NCBI GenBank assembly: GCA_030272585.1 | Contig: BSYQ01000005.1 | Location: forward strand, 2,914,001 to 2,978,000 | DNA length: 64,000 nt | Direction of reading: 5' to 3' | Source: Bryopsis sp. KO-2023 | Lineage: Eukaryota > Chlorophyta > Ulvophyceae > Bryopsidales > Bryopsidaceae | Shown: piece by piece, positions 1 through 7,516 of the stretch | Layout: the number at the start of each line of letters is the position of its first letter | Numbering within the stretch: the first letter of the stretch is position 1 | Program-made: the position numbers and the translations under genes | The notes under the pieces: model-generated | The model's database searches: none | The model's input: only the letters and a program-made list of their open reading frames with translations | Told to the model about the DNA's origin: nothing

Positions 1-272
1 GCCCTTCGACCTTTCGGAATTCTGCGCAACTGGTCCTCCATGGCCAGGGTATCGACGTCGAAGACAGTGGGTTTGAAGTGGGGTTTTCTGAAAGTGTGAT
101 GTGGGGGAATTTGTTACTTGAGGAACGTGGATTAGCTTACATAAGGGTTTCTTTTTTGGGACAGTTCACTTTTTTCGGCGCTGCTGCAAGGCAGTCTCCG
201 GTTGGGTTGTACGATTGACTGGGACATTCATTTTCTGCCGATATAAAAAAGGCAATGTAATCAAAAATTCCA
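1..272 (+). mobile_element. 3' end of a tRNA-Ser-targeted retroelement (left-edge copy)
   Basis: This stretch is nearly identical to the last ~300 bases of the complete element at 3242-6366. Bases 1-76 hold the last codons and stop of its large ORF (stop at 74-76) and the rest is its 3' untranslated tail, ending in TTCCA directly before a tRNA-Ser 3' half. Compared with the complete copy it lacks 25 bp near position 120 and has a few substitutions. The element body and the matching tRNA 5' half should lie upstream of the window. Confidence 0.8.
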
Positions 273-338
273 GGTTAAGGAGGTGGACTCGAAATCCACT
301 GGGTTTATCCCGCGCAGGTTCAAATCCTGCTCTCAGCG
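273..338 (+). pseudogene. tRNA-Ser(CGA), 3' part only (split by retroelement)
   Basis: The segment starts with the 14-base motif GGTTAAGGAGGTGG (D arm into anticodon stem) and continues with anticodon loop CTCGAAA (anticodon CGA), long variable arm, T arm and 3' acceptor strand. The 5' acceptor strand and first part of the D arm are missing; the retroelement tail abuts instead. It cannot fold as a tRNA on its own, although the B box is kept. Confidence 0.85.
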
Positions 339-392
339 TCCCACCCATGCTTTTCTCGGAGCGGCCGAAGAAAGGAGGATGCAAGGAGGATG

Positions 393-464
393 CGCCGTTG
401 CCGGGAATTGAACCCGGGTCTCCTGCGTGACAGGCAGGAATACTGACCACTATACTACAACGAC
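393..464 (-). tRNA. tRNA-Asp(GTC)
   Basis: A complete cloverleaf of 72 nt with anticodon loop CTGTCAC, a 7-bp acceptor stem and a T arm with a TTCAATT loop. It decodes GAC/GAU. No intron. An identical copy lies at 6487-6558. Confidence 0.93.
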
Positions 465-572
465 CCGATCACGACGATGAGGAGGCGACGAGGCCGGTGA
501 CGAGGCTGGTGACGAGGCTGATGATGAGGCCGGTGACGAGGATGGACCACGGGACGCCCCATGATGACGTGA
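465..572. repeat. Short GAC-GAGGC spacer repeat
   Basis: The spacer holds about five degenerate tandem copies of an ~12-base unit of the type GGTGACGAGGC (roughly 475-535). It is repeated unchanged in the second array copy at 6569-6630. No coding signal seen. Confidence 0.6.
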
Positions 573-654
573 GTTGGGGTGTCCGAGTGGTCAAGGAGGT
601 GGACTAGAAATCCACTGGGTTTATCCCGCGCAGGTTCGAATCCTGCCCTCAACG
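573..654 (+). tRNA. tRNA-Ser(AGA)
   Basis: An 82-nt class II tRNA with acceptor GTTGGGG, anticodon loop CTAGAAA (AGA), long variable arm and T loop TTCGAAT. It is the intact serine tRNA of this array and shows what the interrupted Ser(CGA) genes should look like in the D arm: GGTCAAGGAGGTGG. The second copy is at 6667-6748. Confidence 0.93.
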
Positions 655-712
655 AGGCGAGTGTTGAGTTCGCAAACGGAGGGGGTTTCGGAAAGGTTGC
701 GAAAAGGTACGT

Positions 713-795
713 TGTGGTGAGTGGGATTCGAACCCACGCTCGTCTCCGAACTAGAACCTGAATCTAGCGCCTTGGACCAACTCGGCCATCACCAC
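713..795 (-). tRNA. tRNA-Leu(CAG)
   Basis: An 83-nt class II tRNA with acceptor GTGGTGA, anticodon loop TTCAGGT (CAG), long variable arm and T loop TTCGAAT. No intron. The second copy is at 6807-6889. Confidence 0.93.
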
Positions 796-912
796 ACGAT
801 CAGACCTAGGGAGCCCCTCCCCACGAGGGCCCCGCCCCGGACCGGGGTCGGAACGGTGGAAGACGGCGCCGAGGAGCACTCCGACATCGTCGGCACGAAA
901 ACGTTTTCCGTG

Positions 913-998
913 GCCTCGGTGGCGCAGTCGGTTAGCGCGTCGGTCTCATAACCTCGTGAGCCATCCAGAGGTCACCAGTTCCATCCTGGTCCGGGGCA
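913..998 (+). tRNA. Elongator tRNA-Met(CAT) with intron; T loop mutated
   Basis: Acceptor GCCTCGG, anticodon CAT and a ~12-nt intron after the base 3' of the anticodon, as in plant elongator tRNA-Met. The T loop reads TTCCATC; the usual G after TTC is C at position 982, while the duplicate at 7007-7092 has TTCGATC. The change hits the B box and the tertiary-contact base 57, so this copy may be weak or dead. Confidence 0.85.
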
Positions 999-1064
999 CT
1001 CCTCTTCTTTTCGGTCGAAGGAGAGCATCGCGCACACGAAAAAATGGAACGATCGGGGCACGCT

Positions 1065-1137
1065 CACACCCGGCGGGACTCGAACCCGCAACCCCCAGAT
1101 TAGAAGTCTGGTGCGCTATCCATTGCGCCACGGGTGC
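1065..1137 (-). tRNA. tRNA-Arg(TCT)
   Basis: A 73-nt tRNA with D arm GCGC-AATGGATA-GCGC, anticodon loop CTTCTAA (TCT) and T loop TTCGAGT. The body, including A in the D loop, is that of tRNA-Arg(UCU) in other eukaryotes. The duplicate at 7159-7231 differs in the anticodon. Confidence 0.92.
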
Positions 1138-1270
1138 TCACGAGGGATGTTTCCCCGCGAGGCCGCAACGAGCGGCGAAAAGAAGGACAAGAGGGGGGAA
1201 AACGGGTGGGCCGTGGCGTTTCCACGTCGACCCCCACGGGGAACGACTCGTGATGACTCATTCTGAATGA

Positions 1271-1344
1271 GCCCGCTTAGCTCAGATGGCCAGAGCGCGC
1301 CCTTCGTAAGGGCGAGGCCGAGAGTTCGACTCTCTCAGTGGGCA
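1271..1344 (+). tRNA. tRNA-Thr(CGT)
   Basis: A 74-nt cloverleaf with acceptor GCCCGCT, anticodon loop TTCGTAA (CGT) and T loop TTCGACT. The second copy is at 7365-7438. Confidence 0.92.
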
Positions 1345-1422
1345 ACCCTCCTTTTCCTCGCGGGGCAAATTTCGCCACGAACGAGGGGCCCCGAGATCGG
1401 AACGCGACAAAGGCATCGCGTC

Positions 1423-1494
1423 GGGATGTTGGTCTAGTGGTATGATTCTCGCTTCGGGTGCGAGAGGTCCCGAGTTCGATTCCCGGACATCCCC
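1423..1494 (+). tRNA. tRNA-Pro(CGG)
   Basis: A 72-nt cloverleaf with acceptor GGGATGT, anticodon loop TTCGGGT (CGG) and T loop TTCGATT. The second copy is at 7517-7588. Confidence 0.92.
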
Positions 1495-1504
1495 CTCCCT
1501 CCAT

Positions 1505-1675
1505 CGTCTCTTTCTCGGATCTCAGAGATCTTTTTATCGGATTCCGTCGATCTTTTTCTCGGATCTTAGAGATCTTTTCTTTCCGGATCTCGGAGATTTT
1601 TTTCTCGGATCTCAGAGATCTTTTTTTTTCCGGATCTCAGAGATTTTTTCCTCGAATCTCAGAGATCTTTTCCCC
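1505..1675. repeat. Tandem palindromic repeat, GATCTCAGAGATC type
   Basis: About seven degenerate units of ~23 bases, each with the self-complementary core GATCTCAGAGATC followed by a T-run. The second array copy keeps fewer units (~7605-7696), and the tandem duplication ends just beyond it. Confidence 0.75.
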
Positions 1676-1696
1676 AACATCGTGGCCCAAAGCTGG

Positions 1697-1770
1697 TGCC
1701 ACCTGTGAGAGTCGAACTCACGGCCTTTCGCTTACAAAGCGAATGCTCTAACCATCTGAGCTAAGGTGGC
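1697..1770 (-). tRNA. tRNA-Thr(TGT)
   Basis: A 74-nt cloverleaf with acceptor GCCACCT, anticodon loop TTTGTAA (TGT) and T loop TTCGACT. The duplicated array keeps only a ~15-nt 3' stub of this gene near 7721-7735. Confidence 0.92.
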
Positions 1771-1877
1771 TTCGGGGTCTCGCTACTCCCGCACGTGGGC
1801 GAACGACGAGGACGGTCGCTCTCGACTTCGTTTCGGGCCCGATCGCTCCCCTCCCGTCGCATGCTTCGCGTGGCGTC

Positions 1878-1951
1878 GGACCTGTAGCTCAGTCGGTTAG
1901 AGCGCTGGTCTTATGAGCCGGAAGTCGCGGGTTCAATCCCCGCCAGGTCCA
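1878..1951 (+). tRNA. tRNA-Ile(TAT), intronless
   Basis: A 74-nt cloverleaf with acceptor GGACCTG, anticodon loop CTTATGA (TAT) and T loop TTCAATC. It reads AUA. Many eukaryotic Ile(UAU) genes carry an intron; this one does not. Confidence 0.9.
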
Positions 1952-2027
1952 CGACTCGCAAGAATGCACCGACATTGCGTCCGTCCGAGAAAGGCAAGAA
2001 GCACAACAACCAAGAAACGTGGGGGTG

Positions 2028-2108
2028 TGTGGCGAGTGGGATTTGAACCCACGCCCTTTCGGACTGGAACCTTACTCCAGCGCCTTGGACCAACTCGGCC
2101 ATCGCCAC
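2028..2108 (-). tRNA. tRNA-Leu(AAG)
   Basis: An 81-nt class II tRNA with acceptor GTGGCGA, anticodon loop GTAAGGT (AAG), long variable arm and T loop TTCAAAT. Confidence 0.92.
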
Positions 2109-2204
2109 GTTTGAGGGAGGGGAGGGACGGAAGGGATCCGTGGGACGGCAGCCCCCCATCGGGGTCGACGGATGCAAGGGAGACGCTCGCCGCACGCTGA
2201 ACGA

Positions 2205-2455
2205 GCTGAGATGTCCGAGTGGTGAAGGAGGTGGAGAGAGAGAGGAATGTGGGTTGGGTTACGTAAGGGTTTCCTTTTGGGGACAGTTCATTCTATTTAC
2301 GGCGCTGCCGCAAGGCAGTTTCCGGATTCATGAGTGGGACACGGGACTGGGTGTTGTACGTTTAACTGGGGATCGGACCTCAAAATTCCGCCGATGTACA
2401 AAAGGCGCGTAAAAATGAATTCCAGGTGAAGGAGGTGGACTCGAAATCCATTGGT
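2205..2455 (+). pseudogene. tRNA-Ser(CGA) split by a 189-bp element
   Basis: The 5' part (2205-2235) has acceptor GCTGAGA and D arm up to GGTGAAGGAGGTGGA. The same 15 bases recur at 2425-2439 and lead into anticodon loop CTCGAAA. The intervening 2236-2424 matches the 3' tail of the larger tRNA-Ser element. After the anticodon stem (about 2453) the sequence diverges, so the variable and T arms are also lost. This is an older, more decayed insertion than the one at 3212-6432. Confidence 0.85.
2236..2424 (+). mobile_element. Short (5'-truncated or SINE-like) tRNA-Ser-targeted element
   Basis: It shares its whole length, at reduced identity, with the terminal ~190 bases of the 3242-6366 element, including the GTAAGGGTTT and GGACAGTTCA segments and the terminal TTCCA. 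It is flanked by a perfect 15-bp direct repeat made of tRNA-Ser sequence. It has no ORF. It could be a 5'-truncated copy or a short parasite using the same 3' end. Confidence 0.8.
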
Positions 2456-2518
2456 GCTGCCATCGTAGCGCGGTGGGGCGCGCAACAACAACGCAAGAGG
2501 CGTTTGGGCCGTGCGAGG

Positions 2519-2591
2519 TTCCGTCGCCGGGACTCGAACCCGGGTCTTGTGGGTGAAAGCCACATGTCCTGACCACCTAGACTACGACGGA
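2519..2591 (-). tRNA. tRNA-Glu(TTC)
   Basis: A 73-nt cloverleaf with acceptor TCCGTCG, anticodon loop CTTTCAC (TTC) and T loop TTCGAGT. Confidence 0.92.
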
Positions 2592-3070
2592 AGATCCACG
2601 AGACACGTCCCGTATGCCGAGTTTCGGAGCGTCGAGGGTTTTTGGAAGCTGGCGGGAAGCTGGCGGGGACAAGTGCCCTCGCGCACGGGAACGGGGTTGC
2701 GCCAGAACCTCGGGAGGGTGTTCGTTCGTGGTTAGGACTCGTTTCGAGTTTTTTCATCGTTGCGATTTTTGGGTGCTCGGATTTGGATGCACGAGAGATA
2801 TCAGTAATGGCCCATTTTGTTGGCTCGGATTGTCACGTAAAAGGAGTTGTTCGTTTTCCATGGGTTTTCGTGTCTCTTCGGATTTTGGTGTTTTTCTTTC
2901 CCTCTGGGAGACCGATTCGTTTCTCTCTATTTTCATCGTTCTTTTCTTATTTTTGTGCCGTTCTTTCCCTCCTTTTCTTCCAATAATCTTTCTATTCATT
3001 GTTTCCCCTTTCCGTGCTTTTTTCTGTTTTTCTTTTTTCGATTCTTTCTCCTTCGTTCCTTTCGAAAAAA
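2592..3070. other. Spacer without recognised gene
   Basis: T- and TTC-rich spacer; a short direct repeat GAAGCTGGCGGG occurs twice near 2646-2672. Open frames here are short and low-complexity. No gene seen. Confidence 0.5.
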
Positions 3071-3103
3071 GTCTCGCGCTCTACCAAACCGAGCTACCCG
3101 GGC
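3071..3103 (-). pseudogene. 5' fragment of a tRNA-Lys-like gene
   Basis: On the minus strand, acceptor GCCCGGG, D arm TAGCTCGGTTTGGTAGAGC and the start of the anticodon stem GCGAGACT match a tRNA-Lys 5' half. The sequence then runs into T-rich DNA with no matching 3' half. Its break point is close to that of the split tRNA-Ser genes, so it may be another insertion scar. Confidence 0.6.
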
Positions 3104-3493
3104 GTGCTTGAAGCCGGAGCGCGCCGATCCCGTGGATCCCGATCTCGGTAATCTCGATCTCGCAGAGGGTCGACAGAGTCTCCACGGAGCGAGCACCGGA
3201 TACGTCGTCGAGCTGAGATGTCCGAGTGGTTAAGGAGGTGGCCTTTCTCTTGAAAATTTTTTTCGTGAAAATTTTTTCTATTCGCCGTTTTGTGTGGTGA
3301 CACCCGCTTCACTCGCCGGAATCGACTGGGATACACACGCCCCAAGGACTCGCCACCCTCCCTTGAGGTGGCCCTCATTTTTTCGAAGCTCTCCAACGAA
3401 TTTTGGCCATTTCTGTGGTCGTCATCAGTTGCTGTTGGGTCAAGGGATGCGCCTGCGAGTGGATTTTCGCTGGCAAACACTCGCTTATACCTA

Positions 3494-3686
3494 CTGAGGA
3501 GTCGAAACTCAGTCCATCACCCAGGCTGGACCACTGCGCGACATTTGGGGACTGCTACTGGTTTGCTGTGGGATCCTCACAAAGGTCGGAGAATTCCTTT
3601 GTCATTTGTCACGACTTGCCTATCTCGGCCTCACTTGCACCAGACGTCACCTGCTGAGGAGTCGAACCTCAGTCCACCACCCAGGT
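3494..3686 (+). repeat. Paired stem-loop repeats in the element leader
   Basis: A ~34-base motif occurs twice, 160 bases apart. Each copy has a perfect 5-bp stem CTGAG/CTCAG (3494-3512 and 3654-3672) closing a loop GAGTCGAA(A/C) of similar sequence, followed by a shared CACCCAGG. Its role is unknown; position in the 5' leader suggests an RNA element. Confidence 0.55.
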
Positions 3687-3814
3687 CTGTTTGCTACCGA
3701 TTCTACTTCTGATCGTGACGCCAGGGTCGTCACTGCGGACGTCGGGAGTTTCTGTGTGGTGGATTCTATTTCGTCCAAGACTCCACGAGAGTCAGTGGGT
3801 CACTAACCTCACAG

Positions 3815-6145
3815 TTGCATTCTTTCTACTCTCCCCTCTTGGGTTGGCTCGGTTTTTTGCAGTGGATCTCTCTGGAGCTGTTGGGATCGAAGTCGAGATC
3901 AGACCCTCCCATTTTCGAAAGGGTCGTTATGGGACGCACGAGTCACAACTGGCGGAAAGGCTTGCGCGCGCAGGGCGACGCTCAGGCGATGGGGACACCT
4001 AATTCCAAAGAGGATTTGGTGGGGGTGACTCTTTTTTGGAAGGCGCTCAACAGTGTGGAGAGGATCTCGACATTGGTGTTGGACTTTGTGAGTGCCCTTG
4101 GGTCACGCAACCCCTCACTCAAGGAGGTGCCCTTGGACAAGGTTTTGGAAGGGGATCATACAATTGGTGAGCTTGTTGCTGATCTGTTCGACTCTATGGG
4201 ACCATTATTGATTCAGGCTGTGGAGGATTTTGGGAATTGTTCTTCTCGAGAGCTTGGTTTCTCTATTTCGGTCAATGCGATTGCTGAGGTCACAGTTCCC
4301 AGTTCACATTTACAGTTACAATTGGAATCTCAGGAGCAAACCAACAGACCACCACACAACCATTCAAGGGAAGGTTCTCAAGCCCATGGGAATTCTGGCC
4401 TGCAAGACCCACAACCCTCTCATTCTCGAGACAATCACATTCATATGGGGGACTTGTCCTCAGTTCCTTGGGATGGATCAGTGGATGTTACTCAACAACA
4501 TTTGGATAAGGCGCAGACTGCTAGCTCAGTGACGACGCTAGCAACGACTCCCTCGGGGGACGATAGTGGATCCTCTAGCGAAGGGGAGAACACACGTTGG
4601 ATTCGGTTGCAACCTATGAAAAATCAGGGTCAGCGGATAATCTCCCCCCTTTTCATGGCATCTACAATTAAAGCTTGGATTCGTGACCACACCCCAGATT
4701 TTGCACCTGAGATCCTGGATGTGACCTGGAATTTCTGGGGAGACTATTTTATTGGATTTGAACAGGCTGATTGGGATAAGGTTGACGAAATCCTACAGAT
4801 GCCAAATCGGGATGGCTTGACAATTTCACTCAAGGCTTTGGGAGCCTGGAAAAGGTTACCCATGGTACATCACCCATCAAAGAGAGCAGTTTTGGGTTCC
4901 TCCAAAGGACACACCAACAAACCCCGGGGTCGCCAGGAAACCACTGCTGGGTCAGTTCCAGAGCTGGCTACGATTGCTAAGAAGGCAATTAGAAGAGGCA
5001 GCGATCTTCTGCCAAGGCCATTGACAGACTCCACTCAGTTGTCACATGCCAAGGAGTTGGACCTGCAGCAAATTCAGCATAATCTGACCGACGTAATGGA
5101 GAGGATTGATCAAGTTGGGAATCACACCGGCAGTAACAATCAAAAGGAAGGGAGGGTACCTACACATATCGACCACGACACAACACAACAAGGGACCCAC
5201 AGAAATTCTCTGAATGGACAGGGAGGACAAACAAGAACTCATCTGGGGCATCGGGCTGAAACTGGACAATCTACATTCACCATTTCCAGAGTTGAGCCTA
5301 CTCAAAAGGCTCGGGACTGCTTGGACACACGTATACCTCTACCATCCAAAGGGGAACTCCAGGGGGTCTTTAAGGATTCGGGGCAGCCAGTTTTGTTTAC
5401 CTCATCCGTTTCGAAAGGTATTCACAGCGGATCATTCAAGGCACATGCACCACACCACAACGCTTCTTCTGGGGGACATACCATTGCAGCCACCGGGGCA
5501 ATACCATGTTCTCAGCCAGCCACATCCAAGTGCCAGGGGTCTCTACACTCTCTCTCTACCCAGGTGGACCTTCTGTTGCAAGGGGTCATGGATCAGGTTG
5601 CCAGTGGGACAGTATCTGCAGGGCACAGCTCACACATTAAAAAGATACCACAAAGGACAAGAGGAACTGCAGATCACCAGGAGGTTACTAGCCAACAGAG
5701 CCACACAAGGAACTGGGACTCTCACAAAGGGTTTAAGGATGCGAAGGGGAAATCAGAGCTCTTTTCGCGAACACGGGGAAAGAAAGAAGCCCTCCTCAAG
5801 GGACGAACCATGAAACAGACCAAGATACAAGCACATCCAGGGGCTGCTCTCACCAAGAACTCGCCCACTCTCATTTCGCCCCTCGCTCCAGGGAACGCTA
5901 CTGCCAATGGGTGGTACCGAGGTCAGTGTTGTCGGTGTACCTCACTCCAGGACGATTTGCTGTGGCAGCACCCTAGCGCCATGAACTGCTACTCCATGGT
6001 GACCCCCCACTGGCCTGGGTGGAACGTGGTAGATTCGAACTACCTTGCACCGTTCGTTCCTTTGCTGAAGCCCTTGGACTTTTCGGAATTCTGCGCAACT
6101 GGTCCTCCATGGCCAGGGTATCGACGTCGAAGACAGTGGGTTTGA
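3815..6145 (+). CDS. 776-aa ORF of the tRNA-Ser-targeted element (gag/ORF1-like)
   Basis: One uninterrupted frame fills most of the element. The N-terminal ~130 residues are helical in character. The middle is low-complexity and rich in Q, H, S and T. Residues ~255-360 form a more ordered, Trp-rich block (WNFWGDYF). The C-terminal third is again polar and ends in a short Cys cluster (CCRC) and basic tail YRRRRQWV. I recognise no reverse transcriptase, endonuclease or integrase. By position and composition it could be an ORF1/Gag-like RNA-binding protein, but this is inference. The start is uncertain: the first Met is at 3815, with other in-frame Mets after ~38 and ~60 residues. Confidence 0.6.
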   Translation: MHSFYSPLLGWLGFLQWISLELLGSKSRSDPPIFERVVMGRTSHNWRKGLRAQGDAQAMGTPNSKEDLVGVTLFWKALNSVERISTLVLDFVSALGSRNPSLKEVPLDKVLEGDHTIGELVADLFDSMGPLLIQAVEDFGNCSSRELGFSISVNAIAEVTVPSSHLQLQLESQEQTNRPPHNHSREGSQAHGNSGLQDPQPSHSRDNHIHMGDLSSVPWDGSVDVTQQHLDKAQTASSVTTLATTPSGDDSGSSSEGENTRWIRLQPMKNQGQRIISPLFMASTIKAWIRDHTPDFAPEILDVTWNFWGDYFIGFEQADWDKVDEILQMPNRDGLTISLKALGAWKRLPMVHHPSKRAVLGSSKGHTNKPRGRQETTAGSVPELATIAKKAIRRGSDLLPRPLTDSTQLSHAKELDLQQIQHNLTDVMERIDQVGNHTGSNNQKEGRVPTHIDHDTTQQGTHRNSLNGQGGQTRTHLGHRAETGQSTFTISRVEPTQKARDCLDTRIPLPSKGELQGVFKDSGQPVLFTSSVSKGIHSGSFKAHAPHHNASSGGHTIAATGAIPCSQPATSKCQGSLHSLSTQVDLLLQGVMDQVASGTVSAGHSSHIKKIPQRTRGTADHQEVTSQQSHTRNWDSHKGFKDAKGKSELFSRTRGKKEALLKGRTMKQTKIQAHPGAALTKNSPTLISPLAPGNATANGWYRGQCCRCTSLQDDLLWQHPSAMNCYSMVTPHWPGWNVVDSNYLAPFVPLLKPLDFSEFCATGPPWPGYRRRRQWV

Positions 6146-6486
6146 AGTGGGGTTTTCTGAAAGTGTGATGTGGGGGAATTTGTTACTTGCGCCATGGGAA
6201 TGAGAGTCAGAGTGAGGAACGTGGGTTAGCTTACGTAAGGGTTTCTTTTTTGGGACAGTTCACTTTTTTCGGCGCTGCTGCAAGGCAGTCTCCGGTTGGG
6301 TTGTACGATTGACTGGGACATTCATTTTCTGCCGATATAAAAAAGGCAATGTAATCAAAAATTCCAGGTTAAGGAGGTGGACTCGAAATCCACTGGGTTT
6401 ATCCCGCGCAGGTTCAAATCCTGCTCTCAGCGTCCCACCCATGCTTTTCTCGGAGCGGCCGAAGAAAGGAGGATGCAAGGAGGATG

Positions 6487-6558
6487 CGCCGTTGCCGGGA
6501 ATTGAACCCGGGTCTCCTGCGTGACAGGCAGGAATACTGACCACTATACTACAACGAC
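6487..6558 (-). tRNA. tRNA-Asp(GTC), array copy 2
   Basis: Identical to 393-464; anticodon GTC. Confidence 0.93.
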
Positions 6559-6666
6559 CCGATCACGACGATGAGGAGGCGACGAGGCCGGTGACGAGGC
6601 TGGTGACGAGGCTGATGATGAGGCCGGTGACGAGGATGGACCACGGGACGCCCCATGATGACGTGA

Positions 6667-6748
6667 GTTGGGGTGTCCGAGTGGTCAAGGAGGTGGACTA
6701 GAAATCCACTGGGTTTATCCCGCGCAGGTTCGAATCCTGCCCTCAACG
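6667..6748 (+). tRNA. tRNA-Ser(AGA), array copy 2
   Basis: Identical to 573-654; anticodon AGA, class II. Confidence 0.93.
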
Positions 6749-6806
6749 AGGCGAGTGTTGAGTTCGCAAACGGAGGGGGTTTCGGAAAGGTTGCGAAAAG
6801 GTACGT

Positions 6807-6889
6807 TGTGGTGAGTGGGATTCGAACCCACGCTCGTCTCCGAACTAGAACCTGAATCTAGCGCCTTGGACCAACTCGGCCATCACCAC
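6807..6889 (-). tRNA. tRNA-Leu(CAG), array copy 2
   Basis: Identical to 713-795; anticodon CAG, class II. Confidence 0.93.
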
Positions 6890-7006
6890 ACGATCAGACC
6901 TAGGGAGCCCCTCCCCACGAGGGCCCCGCCCCGGACCGGGGTCGGAACGGTGGAAGACGGCGCCGAGGAGCACTCCGACATCGTCGGCACGAAAACGTTT
7001 TCCGTG

Positions 7007-7092
7007 GCCTCGGTGGCGCAGTCGGTTAGCGCGTCGGTCTCATAACCTCGTGAGCCATCCAGAGGTCACCAGTTCGATCCTGGTCCGGGGCA
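7007..7092 (+). tRNA. Elongator tRNA-Met(CAT) with intron, array copy 2
   Basis: Same as 913-998 but with the canonical T loop TTCGATC (G at 7076). This is the better candidate for the functional copy. The ~12-nt intron follows CATA in the anticodon loop. Confidence 0.9.
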
Positions 7093-7158
7093 CTCCTCTT
7101 CTTTTCGGTCGAAGGAGAGCATCGCGCACACGAAAAAATGGAACGATCGGGGCACGCT

Positions 7159-7231
7159 CACACCCGGCGGGACTCGAACCCGCAACCCCCAGATTAAAAG
7201 TCTGGTGCGCTATCCATTGCGCCACGGGTGC
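7159..7231 (-). tRNA. tRNA with Arg body and TTT (Lys) anticodon
   Basis: This is the duplicate of the tRNA-Arg(TCT) at 1065-1137. One substitution (position 7197, opposite 1103) changes the anticodon loop from CTTCTAA to CTTTTAA, so the anticodon is now TTT. Stems, D loop and T arm remain intact and arginine-like. It could insert arginine at lysine codons, be recharged by LysRS, or be silent. Confidence 0.85.
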
Positions 7232-7364
7232 TCACGAGGGATGTTTCCCCGCGAGGCCGCAACGAGCGGCGAAAAGAAGGACAAGAGGGGGGAAAACGGG
7301 TGGGCCGTGGCGTTTCCACGTCGACCCCCACGGGGAACGACTCGTGATGACTCATTCTGAATGA

Positions 7365-7438
7365 GCCCGCTTAGCTCAGATGGCCAGAGCGCGCCCTTCG
7401 TAAGGGCGAGGCCGAGAGTTCGACTCTCTCAGTGGGCA
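7365..7438 (+). tRNA. tRNA-Thr(CGT), array copy 2
   Basis: Identical to 1271-1344; anticodon CGT. Confidence 0.92.
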
Positions 7439-7516
7439 ACCCTCCTTTTCCTCGCGGGGCAAATTTCGCCACGAACGAGGGGCCCCGAGATCGGAACGCG
7501 ACAAAGGCATCGCGTC

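Larger units (their letters stand above)
3242..6366 (+). mobile_element. Full-length tRNA-Ser-targeted retroelement
   Basis: The element is 3125 bp, bounded exactly by a 14-bp target duplication (3228-3241 and 6367-6380) that is tRNA-Ser sequence. It has no terminal inverted or long terminal repeats, a ~570-bp leader, one long ORF (3815-6145) and a ~220-bp tail with an A-rich end closing in TTCCA. Variable-length target duplication and a shared 3' end among copies fit target-primed non-LTR retrotransposition, but no reverse transcriptase is encoded here. It would therefore depend on a helper, or represent an ORF1-only derivative. Confidence 0.8.
3212..6432 (+). pseudogene. tRNA-Ser(CGA) split by a 3.1-kb retroelement
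   Basis: The 5' part is 3212-3241 (acceptor GCTGAGA, D arm, up to GGTTAAGGAGGTGG). The 3' part is 6367-6432, starting with the same 14 bases and continuing through anticodon CGA, variable arm and T arm to acceptor strand TCTCAGC. Removing the insert and one repeat restores a complete tRNA-Ser(CGA). The gene is inactive as it stands. Confidence 0.9.

Noticed and set aside
166-1504. Open frames crossing the tRNA cluster on both strands.
   Set aside because: They are translations of tRNA genes and spacers and repeat identically in the second array; no coding evidence.
3494-3686. Hammerhead-ribozyme-like words (CTGAGGAG ... CGAAAC) in the element leader.
   Set aside because: The core would need a second helix between the two conserved parts, but only three bases separate them, and the usual CTGATGA core is CTGAGGA. 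The simple hairpin explains the sequence better.
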